Below, in pieces: positions 23,001 through 34,394 of a stretch of 52,513 nucleotides of DNA (its first letter is position 1; each line of letters begins with the position of its first letter). Both the position numbers and the translations under genes were made by a program. The notes beneath the pieces were generated by a model, which ran no database searches, was not told the DNA's origin, and saw only the letters and a program-made list of their open reading frames with translations. The stretch lies in contig NMRA01000427.1 in assembly GCA_002633005.1 (NCBI GenBank), forward strand, positions 209,374 to 261,886. The letters run 5' to 3'. Origin of the DNA: Phoronis australis. Lineage: Eukaryota > Phoronida > Phoronidae.

Positions 23001-23358
23001 GAAATAACCATGAATCGATAATAGACGCAACTAACTGACTTTGCAACACAGTGGTTTCAAATGTTTAAAATGACTGCAGTCACAAAGACATTCATCAAAA
23101 TAAAACATGTTGTTTCTCTTCGTTAGCAAAGTCATCATCACGTGAGTACATCTAAACATTAAGTCGCACCTCCAATTCAGGAAGTCAGTCGAACCACGAT
23201 GCACAAGAGAAACAAAATAAATTACCATAGTTGTAAGCCGAAAGAGATCTGGTAAGCATTCAGCAATTAATAGCTAAGTACTTATGCCATAAACTTTGGA
23301 CATAAGTGGATTTGCGTTTTCCAGTGTATGTTAATAAAACAACGACGGATTAAACCGG

Positions 23359-23400
23359 CTTGATATGTTTCGGCGTTTATTGAAACACCAACATCAGAAG
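23359..23400 (-). ncRNA. Decayed hammerhead-like motif, left arm
   Basis: The minus strand reads CTTCTGATGTTGGTGTTTCAATAAACGCC then GAAACATATCAAG. The core CTGATGA has changed to CTGATGT and the cleavage triplet is ATC. It is homologous to the copy at 22471-22515 but unlikely to cut. Confidence 0.45.
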
Positions 23401-23699
23401 AAAAAACACTGTGGCCACCTTGCTAGACCAAGCAACAAGAAATGAAACACAGTTACAGGGGAGTAACAATAGACTAGACTATCAATGACAAGATGTGGTG
23501 TGCCAGTTGCCTATCGAGACTGGGCTTGCACCAATTGACGTGTAGAGCCTCACGAATTGGTGCCAGCCCAGTCTCAATAGGCAACTGGCACACCACTAGT
23601 TGTCATGGTTAGTCTGGTCTATTGATACTCCCCTGTAACTGACTGTTTTTGTGGTTTAATTCTTGTTGTTAGACCTAGCAAGGTGGCCACTGTTTTTTT

Positions 23700-23740
23700 C
23701 TTCTGATTGTGGTCTTCAGTAAACGCCGATACACGTCAAG
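23700..23740 (+). ncRNA. Decayed hammerhead-like motif, right arm
   Basis: The plus strand reads CTTCTGATTG, a stem-loop, then CGATACACGTCAAG. Both invariant blocks (CTGATGA and GAAA) carry substitutions, so this is a relic. Its position mirrors the left-arm motif within the palindrome. Confidence 0.4.
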
Positions 23741-24260
23741 GAGGTCTAAATCCGTCGTTGTTTTTGTTTCTGCTTGCTATCATGAAGATCTTTCCTGTGT
23801 ATCAGTTACAATGTGAAGCAGTCATGCCGAAAAGTGCGAAATCAGTACTACAGCATAACTGAGCTGTGCTAAATAGTAAATCGTCATCTGACCTGTAAAT
23901 CTCGAATATATCGAAAACTGTAAAACGAGGCGAGAAACGGATAGTGTTTGACAAGATTTTATTAATCAGTTGTTAAAGATATCAGTGAGGGGTCGCCGTA
24001 AGTACGGCACAAAAAAAGAAAAGAGAAGTCGTCGGAAAATCTCGAACAACTCGAGAATCGTAAGTCGGAGACCGAAAATTTCTTTCGTTGGTAGCACGAG
24101 GTCAAATTACATACCAGATTTCACATAGATTAGTAAAAGAACGCCAGAGTTACTGCGCGAGAAGACAAGCAATACTGGAAAGAACAGTTACCAGATAATC
24201 TCGAATAATTCCAGAACGGTAGTTCGTAGCGAGAAACGAATGACACATGTTCGATAGCCC

Positions 24261-25505
24261 ATGGGGTATCTCTCTAAATTCCAGGAGAATTGTCAAAGGA
24301 CTGAAGAGCTAGATCTCTGCCACACCACCATGTTAGGACTGACTTTGTCCAAAAACAACAGGCTTCGAGATTCTAACAAGAAACCCGGTGTTTGTGAATT
24401 TCATGTCCAAGCAATCCGTAGCGTACGTGTAAAAAACTTAAAAAGCAGACTTTGTAACAAAGCAACACCCTTGGATAAATTCTATTTCAGCACCGTGGCA
24501 CAACTTGTTGAAGTAGTGCATGAGATTCATTTACATTTTGAGAAAGGCGAGAGCGTCAGGTTCATATTTCTAGATATAGCATCTGCTTTTGAGTGTGTCC
24601 CTCACGACCTTCTACTCCACAAACTTCGATCCTATAGCATTACTGGGAATCTTTTAAACATGATCACCTCATATCTCTCAGATCGTACATACAGTGTTCG
24701 TGTCGACGGCGTACTTTCAACTTTATCCCCTCCTGGATTTGTAAACGCAGGTGTATCGAAGGGTAGAGTATTGGGCCCTCTTCCCTTCTTGGTTTATATT
24801 AATGACCTTTCTGATAACCTGTCATGTAGCACATACCTTTATGCAGATGACACGGCACTTTTATACCCCTTCGCAGGGAGCAGCCCTGAAAGTCCTTTGC
24901 AGCTTCAACACGACTTGATTAAACTCAGCTATTGGTCACAAGAATGGAGAATGAATTTCAAAACAGAAATAAGCGTTGACCTTACCTTCTCCAAATCTAT
25001 TAATGCTCTCTTCCTTGTTGACAATCCTTATGGCCCTAAACATAACGATAAAATCATTCCCAGAAAAGAGTCGCACAGACATCTTGGTATACTGTTAGAT
25101 GAAAAACTCTCATTCACACTTCACGTTCAGGAGCTCGTACAAAAAACTCAGAAACTAAGTAACCCACTTAAGCTTGTCTCTCGTCATCTAAATTCTACAC
25201 ATTTAGAAGTTCTGTTCAAATCCTTTATACTTCCACATGTCGATTATTTTGATATTATATATCAGTCTACCAATACTTGTGCACACCAGAATTTGGAGAA
25301 GTTACAATATCAATCTGCCTTACTCATAACTGGGGCTTACAGCGGATCCAATAGTGTTAAGGTTTTGAATAGTCTCAAGTGGCCCAAACTGTCTGCTCGA
25401 CGCAACCTTCACATGACCACATTTACTTTCGAAGTAATAAACAATGTCAACAACGCCTCTTTCAAAGAGATATTTGAACTAGACAAGGCCATCGTAGTGG
25501 TTTGA
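24261..25505 (+). pseudogene. LINE reverse transcriptase, truncated ORF2
   Basis: Open for 414 codons with the catalytic YADD box intact at about residue 196. Substitutions at normally conserved places (GRVLGPLPF instead of the usual G-S-x-LGP-x-LF) and a frame change after IVVV mark it as decaying. The first about 85 residues do not resemble the usual RT fingers. No RNase H follows. Confidence 0.75.
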
Positions 25506-26236
25506 GATCCTCCACCCCATATGCAATTTCTCCGACGTTTAGTCAAGCATGCAGAAGGTCTACAGTTATGATGTGCATCAACAACTTTAATTCTCTTCCA
25601 GTCTATGTTAAGGAAAGCAACTCTTTTACGAGTATAAAAAATAATTTTAGAACTGTTTTTCATAACTTTGATAACTCAACAGACTCAATTCTCCTCTCCC
25701 TGCGAAAACGAAATAGCATTGTACAGATCATGATGCGGGCTTTTCTTCAACTCCGACAAGTTTAGGCACAACTTTAGTAATGTCTCTCCAAACTGTAAAT
25801 ATGGTGACCATCAATCTTATCCTCGTGTTTTCTTTAAGTGTCCCCTCATCTAATACCTGAAAGACTCACTCTTTCGTGCACTCCATGAAAATCAATTAAT
25901 TGTAAAAGCTCTCAATTTTTGTAATAATATCGCTACTAAATTTACATTATTATTGAATGGTAGTCCTAACTTTGACCTTGTTCTCAATGAATTTCTCTTA
26001 GCAACGTTTGCAAAGTTTTATATATTGCTTATAAATCTTGTTGCTTCTCATTTTTCTTTTAATTTGTTCGTAATAGCATATCTAAAAATTGGAATACTTA
26101 CAGAGATTCTACATAAATGTTTGTTACTTTCATCTACGAATTGTCTACAACCCAGACATAATGCTTCAAGATTTCTTGGTTTGTCATTATTTTTTTGTTT
26201 GTTCTGTGTATTCTTCAATAAATATATATCATCTTA
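24261..26236 (+). mobile_element. 5'-truncated LINE (non-LTR retrotransposon)
   Basis: A 414-codon frame (24261-25505) encodes a reverse transcriptase: FLDIASAFECVPHDLL (motif A), GVSKGRVLGPLPFLVYINDL, YADDTALL (catalytic YADD) and HLGILLDE. It is followed by a thumb and C-terminal region (LKLVSRHLNSTHLEVLFKSFILPHVDY). After a frame change near 25500 the family tail continues (NNFNSLPVYVKESNSFTS) to about 25765. Endonuclease and fingers are missing, so it is truncated. AT-rich 3' sequence with AATAAATATATATCATC ends near 26236. Jockey/CR1-like by motif style, clade uncertain. Confidence 0.75.
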
Positions 26237-27829
26237 AAAATCTATTCCACCAGTTTACATAGAAACAAGCAAACTCACTTTACGACAAAGTATCATAGTT
26301 GGCAAATTTCATTCCGTCAAGTAATAAGCACAAGGACTGGTTTTGACAATCCTAAAAATTATTACTTTAGATCATTTAAATGAGCACTTATGTTGGTACT
26401 CACATTAATCAGCTGTCTGCCTGCCCAATGACATCGTTGAACTTTCTGGTTCACTGTCTGCCCATCAACAATCTAAACTGTACAGGCAAAAAATAAGGTG
26501 TGCCAAACAACACCGCCAAAACTTGTTTGTAGACATGGGTGTAACTAGGTTATTAAAACCTGAAATTAAGGTGTGCCTGTTCACGGTTGAGATGAACAAC
26601 AACCATATCGCTCAACACTTCTCACAACAACTGAACTGTTAAAAAAACGTGAGTTATGGTTATCTCAAACCTTATTTCTTGACTTCCATTCTAACTTATA
26701 TTTACAAAGCGAACTAGGTAAAAGTGTGTATTTACAGAAAGAAAAAAGATCATTGATTATAAAAACATATTTTATATTTACGTGCTATTGACACAATTGC
26801 TATCACTCTCACAATCACCATTATTATTATTATTGTCATCATTACGTTAAAATAACTTTTAAATTAGATTTTCATTCTTAAAAAGCTATATACGTAGCAA
26901 ATTAACCCATTGATCCATTTCGATGAAATCAATTTTGAACGAAAATCTCCCAATTTCCCCGAAAAAGTCGGTTGTGAATTTATTATTGCTTATTTCGTTT
27001 GGTTTCTATGCCAAATTAACGCGCAATTTTGCAGTCGCGTTCGCCTATAGTACGGTACCCAAAAGCTAGGCGCTTAACAATAAAATTCCACAGTGTTTTT
27101 TGAGATTGACAAATAACTCGTGATTCTAAATTAAAATTAAAAATGTACTTGCATGCTCCTCACCATGCTACTGAATAGCAATATCATGGCAAGATAATTA
27201 ACAAATTAGTTAGAAATTCTCCATAGAATCGCAATCACCGTGTATTTGAGCGCTGCAAACCGTTGATAAATATAAGAAAGATACGATTCCCGGGACTGAT
27301 TCACGTCGGCCAAATGTTACACAATCGTTAAACGGCATTTGCGGGGCATTTCCTGCGACAACATTTCGATCCTTTATCTCCACTTAGTCATGATACCATT
27401 TAGCACATACTTCGTGTACACATATTCTCCAGAAAATTTCAATTTGTCCTTAACTTACATATTTTGGAGTGAGAAGCCCTGGACTTCACGCAAGAACATT
27501 ACGATTCCTTGAGTATGTTGGAGGCCTCCTCATCATTTTGGACACTACCAGTCACAGCCCAGTGAAATCTAGTGTTTGAAGTACCACTTCAGTGTGCGCC
27601 AGGTGAAAATTGTCCCATTCACAAGTCGCTTACTCTTGCATTACTTGTTCGACATTATCCATTGATACAGAGAGGGTCTCAATTTTGGATTCATCAAGAA
27701 CAAAGTGGGAAATTTCCCTCAAGCAGTATTTCTATCCTCCCTTCAAGGAGGGCTCAACCCGAGAGAGGGGTCAGTGATACGTAAAACATAAAAGAATGTC
27801 GATTGATCCCATCGTTTGTACCTCTCTTA
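26237..27829. other. No gene recognised; ATT microsatellite
   Basis: AT-rich sequence with a short (ATT)n run near 26818-26838. Open frames such as 27572-27784 show no domain. Nothing else could be assigned. Confidence 0.4.
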
Positions 27830-28232
27830 TAGACATGACTTCATATGTTTATTTTGTTGTTCTATTTATTTACTATTGGATAACACATGATTGATAAAAC
27901 CAGGTTAGAGTAGTGATGGTGTAATTTGTTTACAATAGAATACTGGAGAACATTCTAGAATGTTCCATGAGGCCAGGCAAGTGATGACGTAATTTGTTCA
28001 CTATTGAATACCAGAGGATATTCTAGACGAATCGTCCATCACATAAGTAATAAGAAAATGGAACCATAGCCTGGGATATTCTAGAGCCTTGTTTAGGTTT
28101 ACAGAAATCTGCTAAGCTCTAGAAAGTGTTTGTTCACTGGTGAAAAGTTACAGAACGCTGTTAGAGGTCATAAACCTTAGGACACGATTTAATGTAAGTC
28201 AGTTGGAGTAGAAGTCGAGTTGAGTTAGAGTT
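27830..28232 (+). repeat. Possible LTR-like repeat, left part
   Basis: A repetitive-looking sequence with internal near-repeats (GTGATG..GTAATTTGTT and TATTCTAGA). It is cut by the LINE inserted at 28233 and continues at 30193-30440, where AATAAAG and a C-rich stretch resemble the R-U5 end of an LTR. Boundaries and family are unknown. Confidence 0.35.
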
Positions 28233-28757
28233 AGTAGTAGTAGTAATACACTTTATTCACGTTAAGACAAAAATACAAATTAACGCTTATGGAGACCCCG
28301 AGAAGGACCAGAAGGATCCGCTGACCATAGAGCCACCAGAGAAATAATAAAAAATACAATGTTATAGATAACCAGAAATACAAAAATTAGGTGATGATGC
28401 AATTTAAAGCTACTAAAGAAAAGGACTAGGAGATTATCGTAAATAGTTTCATACAAAGGAGTTGGCAATAGTGCACTCAAGTTCATATCTTTCAAAACAA
28501 ACATTTTTAAAACAATTTATAACAGAGGATAACCAATGGGTAAAAAATTTCTGAGAAACGCTTTCAGGAAAGCTATTAATGATATGAGGTAAAGCATTGC
28601 GAACTGAGTCTTCAGCAAATGATTTAGTACGAGGAGAGTGTAGAAGATGTCGTTGCCTAGTGTAATGCTCATGACCAGGCTCACGGATTATTAAATGGAA
28701 CGTGTTAAAAGTGAAGGTAAGTAATTATGTACATATTTGTAGAAAGGTTTCATAATA

Positions 28758-28875
28758 CATGGGCGGCGAAGCACTGAAAAAAGTGGGGGGCTATAGCCTC
28801 CCAGCCCCCCTGTGATGCACCGCCCATATACCATGGGCGCCGGAACACTGAAAAAAGTGAGGTGCACCGCCCATG
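28758..28875. mobile_element. CATGGGCGG-ended MITE with 5-bp target duplication
   Basis: Starts CATGGGCGGCGAAGCACTG and ends GGTGCACCGCCCATG, flanked by TAATA on both sides. Internally the start unit (GGGCG-CG..ACTGAAAAAAGTG) recurs, so it is a dimer or a nested copy. It is inserted in the LINE at 28233-30192. Confidence 0.6.
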
Positions 28876-29070
28876 TAATAGCAACAACTTTCAGTACCCT
28901 ATTGACTAATTCTAGGGGATAGCCATTCTTTTGCAATCGTTGTAAGTTTTTTTAATATTAGAATCAAATCTAGCCTAAATGTTGTTAATGCGATATACTC
29001 TATCTTTATAAACAAAGGATGTGTTTACTTACAACGAATTTGCAAGATTGATCAACGGAAACTCAACGAA

Positions 29071-29340
29071 ATGGTGAATGCTTACTGTGATAAATTAAGA
29101 GTTGTAGTAACATTCAAGTATCTGAAACTGTCGAATTCATTTAACCCCAAGGACAAAATTTCTATGGGTCTACGGTCCAAGGTAGTGTACATATTTATCT
29201 GTGCTGGATGTGGCTTCAATTATATAGGCGAAACAGTTCGCCATTTGAAAGCCAGAACCAGGGAACATCTAAATTCTGACAGAGGTTCACATGTAAGTAT
29301 TCACCTACAGTCATTGTTATCAGCAATGCTCTTTCAATGA
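29071..29340 (+). pseudogene. GIY-YIG endonuclease fragment of a Penelope-like element
   Basis: An 89-codon frame. The YIG of the motif is intact (NYIGETVRHLKARTREH) and the upstream FICAGCG corresponds to the strand that usually carries the GIY-side residues. In Penelope-like elements this domain nicks target DNA for insertion. It is truncated by a frameshift near 29335. Confidence 0.7.
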
Positions 29341-29552
29341 CTTTGCTATAAAAGACCAAGCAGTAAAAACAAAGGAGCTTAAAATTCGTGACACTCTAAA
29401 CATCAGTTGCTGCAAGCTTAATCTCAATAGGCAACTGGCACACCACAGGTTGTCATTGTTGGTCTAGTTTATTGTCACTTCCTGTAACTGACTGTATCTG
29501 TGCTTCATTACTTGTTGCTGGGCCTAGCTAAGTGGCCACTATATTCTCTCTT

Positions 29553-29597
29553 CTTCTGATGATGGTATTTAAATAAATGACACCGAAACATGTCAAG
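29553..29597 (+). ncRNA. Hammerhead-ribozyme-like motif, copy 2
   Basis: CTT, CTGATGA, a stem GGT...ACC, GAAA, helix III C-AT-G, GTC, AAG. All core blocks match the minimal type I hammerheads reported for Penelope-like elements. It lies in the expected place, in the terminal repeat 3' of the GIY-YIG region. Self-cleavage after GTC is predicted, not shown. Confidence 0.65.
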
Positions 29598-30192
29598 CCT
29601 TTTTTAAAAAAAGTCTCCTAGCACTTTTCATAACTTTTTTTAGAATAAAGCTATAGGTTTTTAGTTTTGTTTTCAATGAGATAAAGTTGCTAGCACTTTG
29701 GGGTTGACTTGAGTCATTTACAAAGCCTGCCTCTATACCTAAGAGGGTTTAAAATACCTTGGGAGACCCAAAGATTGTTTTTGTGCATATATTTATTGAA
29801 TCTTACTTTTCTTAATGTACTGAGCTTATTCAAACAAGCAATAACATAGTCCTGAATTAAATTATAGTTCATACTGGGATCACCATTCAAATTTCATCAT
29901 ATAACTTTTTCAAACAATCGTCATTACTGACTTTTCTGAAAGCAAACTTGGGAGCTCTTGCCTTTTTAAATGTTCTCTTAAAACAAGAGAAAATAGGTAA
30001 ATGATGAGAGATATTAGAAAAATAGATCTCGGAAAATGGATCAATGTTAGAACAGGTATTAAATTTGTAGAAATTGTTGTCAATGAGTGAAGCACAAAAC
30101 TCAGAGAAACGAGTGGGAAAAATAATCGCTGGAGAAAAAACATTTCTCCAAACAAGGGCCTCTCATCCACTTTGAAGAGGTTGATATTAAAA

Positions 30193-30440
30193 TAGAGTTG
30201 CGTTGTGTTGCAGTCACAAAGTCAACAGCTACAGCGTTTGTCGACAGAAAGTAAGCTATAGAGACTGCAGTTACTGGACGTGAGTGAAGAATCCATCACA
30301 AGTCGAGGCTTCGCACCACTGGCTGGAGCATAAAACAGACATTACGCCGGATGTTTTGTTAGAGCTCGACTTGTAAATGTATTGTCGAGATGAATAAAGT
30401 GATTAACTCGAACCAGTCTTCACCCTGCCATCCCACTAAA
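30193..30440 (+). repeat. Possible LTR-like repeat, right part
   Basis: Continues the sequence interrupted at 28232. It contains GATGAATAAAGTGATTAACTCG followed by a C-rich stretch, as at the polyadenylation and U5 end of an LTR. No second LTR or primer site was confirmed, so a solo LTR is only one possibility. Confidence 0.35.
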
Positions 30441-30884
30441 ACCCATATTATCACCGGTCAGTGACAACGTGCGCCCACCTATCCACGCGGGATAAAACGT
30501 GGCAATGGCACGAAAGGGTGTATTACTTTCAGAAATCTGCACAACATTGAGACCTGACTCTATCAACGGATGTCCATCCGAGGCCAACTTATTGCTTCCG
30601 GTACTTTTTTAAAAAGGTTCCCATGACGTCAGTACTTTTTGCGGTTATAAAAGTCCAGGGAAAGGTAGATTTTGATAAACAACCGAATTTGCAAAATCGC
30701 TTTATACACTTGATTTTAGATTTACAAGAAAATTGGTCTCTGTTTTCCACACCATCTAGCTGATAAATAAACAAGATGGAGACCGATTTGCTTGGACTGA
30801 CGTTGTCTATGTTAATCGGCCTCAGAAAAGTATAACTGTTCTACAATTCAAAATACAGTATACAGAGAAGCTGCGATTTGAATA

Positions 30885-31780
30885 TGATAAACAGCTATTT
30901 GAAAATAGCTCATTTGTTTTGTCGCAATTCTTCATCTAGGAATATTCAGTAAAGATATCGAATTCTCTTTGCTAATTCCTGACCTTAGACAGGTGTAACA
31001 GGGTGACGAAATCAACTTTTTGTTGCAATTTGTATTCACCAATTTGATGAATGCATTAATAATGAAACCAGTACTATCGGACCGTGACGTGTGACTGGCA
31101 AGTTAAAGGGCATACGACTGGCATTCACTATCATAGACGCCACAGATGAAAAAGTGAGGAAAAATGTCACACGTGTACCTGTATTATTTGTTATGCAGAA
31201 CATATCCTACAGTATATGAATTTAACAAAATAAAACGACGCTTGTTTGACTCGTTGTACTCACCTTTGGGAATTGGGCTCATTCGCCGTTCATAGGAAGA
31301 GTCAAATGAGAAATGCATGAATGTTTGTCTTAATGTTTCGAGTCTTTGGTCACATCTCAGGCTACTTTGACAAAATTGCCAACAAGCCTTTCAAAATGTA
31401 TTTCGCCTATGGCTTGCGGAGGTCGTCGACAATTCGCTAACTTCATGGGACTCATGTCATGAAGATCGTTTTACTTTCCCCACCAGCTACACTCAATAGG
31501 CAATTTTATCATTTACAACGGGAACACACAAAACTTTCATACTACAAATAGAAAGTCTGTTTTAAAAACATGGAATAAATTTGTGCGTTTTCTCGTTGGA
31601 TTGCCGGTTTGTCTCTATACAAATTTCTTTAAACCATGGCCTGTGAAATAGAAAGTTAACAACTTTTAGATTTGTGAGAAAGGATCTTGTAAGAGCAAAT
31701 CTTTTCCAGGGCATCTCGGATGTTTTTGTATCTTAAAATAAATTCTCGAATGTGAAAGTTGCCTGTGTATGTGCGTACAG
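30885..31780. repeat. Diverged tandem duplication, copy A
   Basis: Collinear matches with copy B at about 34395-35600 include TTGAATATGATAAA, GACGAA-TCAA-TTTTTG-TGC, GAATTGG-CT-ATTC-CCGTTC, TTTGTCTTAAT-TTTC and GCATCTC-GATGTTT-CGTAT. On the minus strand a short frame YERRMSPIPK ends at a GTGAGT donor (31262). See the findings for a possible exon interpretation. Confidence 0.55.
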
Positions 31781-32202
31781 TACTTCACAATCATTACATG
31801 GTAACGTAAGCTGGATGCGTAAGAATTACTTTTTCTTGTGTCTGAAAACCTTTTCTGTTCAGTTAAGTGTTTCGTCGTTACGGCACGACGAAATTTCCGT
31901 AGCAGGCTGTTTTGCTACAAGTTAATTAGTTTTAAGTTCTGAATCAAAACACTTTTGTGTACATTTTCTCGTTTCCTGCCTACTGGTCTCCTTAAATATG
32001 CTGCATTCACCAAACAAGCTCTCAATACTTGCAATGGTCAAATTAACGTCAGTATCTACATGTATCTCAGTTATTTCTCTTGTTCGAGTCGCAACGTTAT
32101 TGCTTCCACCAAAACTATTAAAGTCGTCCCTTGTTCATGATTCCAAAGGTATCTTATGCATTAATCGTAATTTTGTGAATCCCGTTCCTTCTCACAGTTA
32201 GC

Positions 32203-32266
32203 CACGACGCTAAATCGTCGTGAGAGACCGTCTGGAGTTGGTATATGGTGCAACTCCGGCCGGTCT
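32203..32266. other. Two adjacent perfect or near-perfect hairpins
   Basis: First, CACGACG-CTAAAT-CGTCGTG (32203-32222). Second, AGACCG..TGGAGTTG / CAACTCC...CGGTCT (32225-32266) with a 10-nt loop. They are separated by two bases. No known RNA family was recognised. Confidence 0.6.
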
Positions 32267-34394
32267 GGGCTCAACAGAAAATCACAGTTCTTCTGTGAGC
32301 CTACACCAATGTGATAAACGAGACAAGTTCTACTAGCTGCATTAGTTGCAGGTATCATTATCTCTTTTATGACACAAAATGTGTATCTGGGCAAAGCCTT
32401 TTCAAGCTAGTGTACATGTATGTAAATCAGTGCAGCGTGAGACCCATGAGGTCCCTGTCAAGTCCTCACGACAATTCTACGTTATGAAAATTAAACTCAC
32501 ATCTTATAGGAAAGTGTTTTCCATAATTAACGTTGGTAACTTCAAACAGCAATACATTATTAATCAAATTCTATGTAAACATGAGGTCAATAGTGCATGA
32601 TACAGTGTAGGTATGTGTGTTCAACTGATAAATCAGGGCTTTTTTCTATCATTAAGTTTAACAACGTTATTTATGATACACATACTGATCAAAGGTCTGT
32701 TAAAATTATTTACAACGCTGTCCACACTGTGGCGTTTTTCACTAACAACACAAGATATAATGCACCAGGTGAAATTTCAAGCTAATCATTAAGTATTCAA
32801 GTACCAGCGTTCACATGTCCCATTACAAATATTTTGATACGGCAATAGACGTTTTGCACAAAACAATACATTCTGAAAAATTGCAATCGTTCATGCATAA
32901 TCTTAGGTAACCATACAGTAGATCACTGGGATGGACAATACATACATGTTCAACAAACTACTAAATTTTCTGAGTAACCTAATTTTCTTACACAAATTCC
33001 TAATCAAACCGTCTCGTCAAAGTTGATTATGAACATTTTTTGTTTTTCTTGCTGCCATGTACATGTATACATGTAATTGCACGTGTGCTCAACATCAGAC
33101 AATTTTGGAAACGCAATATCCATGTCAACAGTGATGATGGGTTTAGACTCGTCAATTAGTCTCCACAATATTCAAAATTTGAAAACGCGATAGGTTCACT
33201 TTCTGTGTGAAGTAAAGATATACTCAATGACAATTCTAAAGTAATTTCGAACAGTTAAAGCAAGAAAATTGCCATTTGAAATGCTATTTGTACAACTCCA
33301 TTAAAAATGTAACTGATCGAAATACAAAACAATCGATTTGAACACAATGAAGCCCTCAAGAATGAAAAGAAAAGTTGAAGTTTCTTCCGTTTCCAGAAAT
33401 TTTGTCAAATATTCATATTTTCTGGTACAAAAAGCACAGTGACGGAAATCACGAACTCACCGGGTAAGCGCTTCTATAGTAGCTAAAAAAGAGGCTCCTA
33501 CCAATAAACAAAACGGGATGGTGTGGTAAAGACGGTTTTGTAAATCATGGTTGTATTAATAGCTACAGTCATCTTGTTATGCATACGTTTGTGCAGGACG
33601 TACGCTGTCTTCCGGGGCTAGTTCGGCCATGGGGCATACACGGAAACTGGTCACATCTTGTATAAAAAGCTAGAGACAGCGTTAGTGTCACTTGTCAAAA
33701 ACCCATTTTGTGTAAGATCACTCAGAGTTCAAAATAGTGGAATTTTGAAAGTGGTCGGCACATCACATTAGGAAGTTAAGATCAATTTCTAGACTAGCAA
33801 AGTTGCCGCTTCTAAATTTCTCTCTACGTTTTACCGATCAAAACCATTTGCATGTAGGTAGAGACACGGTGTTTAAAAACGATATTATAGTCATTCGTGT
33901 TCTTGGACCTGCCACGGAATATTTCTGGAAATCCTGGCAGTGGTTTAGTCGTCAATTTAGAACGGTTCAACACGCACTTTTCCATAAAGTAGTAGTTTTC
34001 TTCATTTTTGGTCTTTCCTAGACTATATGTACAGTTATATTGTTATGTTCAACTATTTGCGGTAAAAATCTAATTATTAAATATGTTAACATATTGCCCC
34101 AACTTCACGAGAACAAGCACGCATACGTAAGCGCATGCGCCATGTCAGTGCAAAACATACCAGTAACTTCTCATTTGTTTTGGCTCCCCATAGTGTTCAA
34201 AGTATTAGTCATTACGTAAGCGTTTGAATCAATGGGCTGGTTAGTGCACGTAAATACGGAAATCTGTTCAGTACGGGTCCAAAGTTACATGTACCCCCGG
34301 GGTCTTGCTAAACTTGTTCCGTCGTGGGGCGTCAAGTTCGACCTTTTAGGCAGAAAAATATTAATATTCAGGCATTTAAAATGCAGTATACTGC
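32267..34394. other. No gene recognised
   Basis: AT-rich sequence between the two duplication copies. Short open frames only. Nothing could be supported by motif or splice-site logic. Confidence 0.35.

Larger units (their letters stand above)
23334..23765. mobile_element. Palindrome of about 430 bp made of two inverted Penelope-like termini
   Basis: Left arm 23334-23542 and right arm 23551-23765 are near reverse complements around an 8-bp spacer. Outer ends read AAAACAACGACGGAT and ATCCGTCGTTGTTTT. The right arm matches the 3' part of the Penelope-like fragment at 29400-29597 (CTCAATAGGCAACTGGCACACCAC). Each arm contains a decayed hammerhead motif. It was probably produced by head-to-head insertion or fold-back of pseudo-LTRs. 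Confidence 0.75.
29041..29606 (+). mobile_element. 5'-truncated Penelope-like element with GIY-YIG domain and hammerhead
   Basis: The plus strand encodes GLRSKVVYIFICAGCGFNYIGET, RHLKARTREHL, the GIY-YIG endonuclease core of Penelope-like retroelements. After a frame change it continues FAIKDQAVKTKELKIRDTL, the usual end of the protein. A 3' terminal region follows (29400-29552) with a hammerhead motif at 29553-29597. The reverse transcriptase is absent. It is inserted within the minus-strand LINE. Confidence 0.75.
28233..30192 (-). mobile_element. Minus-strand LINE, decayed, with 7-bp target duplications
   Basis: Flanked by TAGAGTT at 28226-28232 and 30193-30199. Reading the minus strand from 30192: an endonuclease-end region (ISHHLPIFSCF, KKARAPKFAFR), a linker (LSTLRKVRFNKYMHK), then after the interruptions an RT C-terminal region (LIIREPGHEHYTRQRHLLHSPRTKSFAE) and a 3' end with AATAAAGTGTATTACTACTAC. 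A 3' TAC-repeat tail is usual for CR1/L2-like LINEs. The central reverse transcriptase is largely lost and the copy is interrupted by a MITE and a Penelope-like fragment. Confidence 0.65.

Noticed and set aside
22477-23021. Two overlapping plus-strand frames of about 100 codons
   Set aside because: They start within the hammerhead-bearing Penelope-like terminus and run into a diverged repeat; frames are not kept in the related copy at 36.1 kb.
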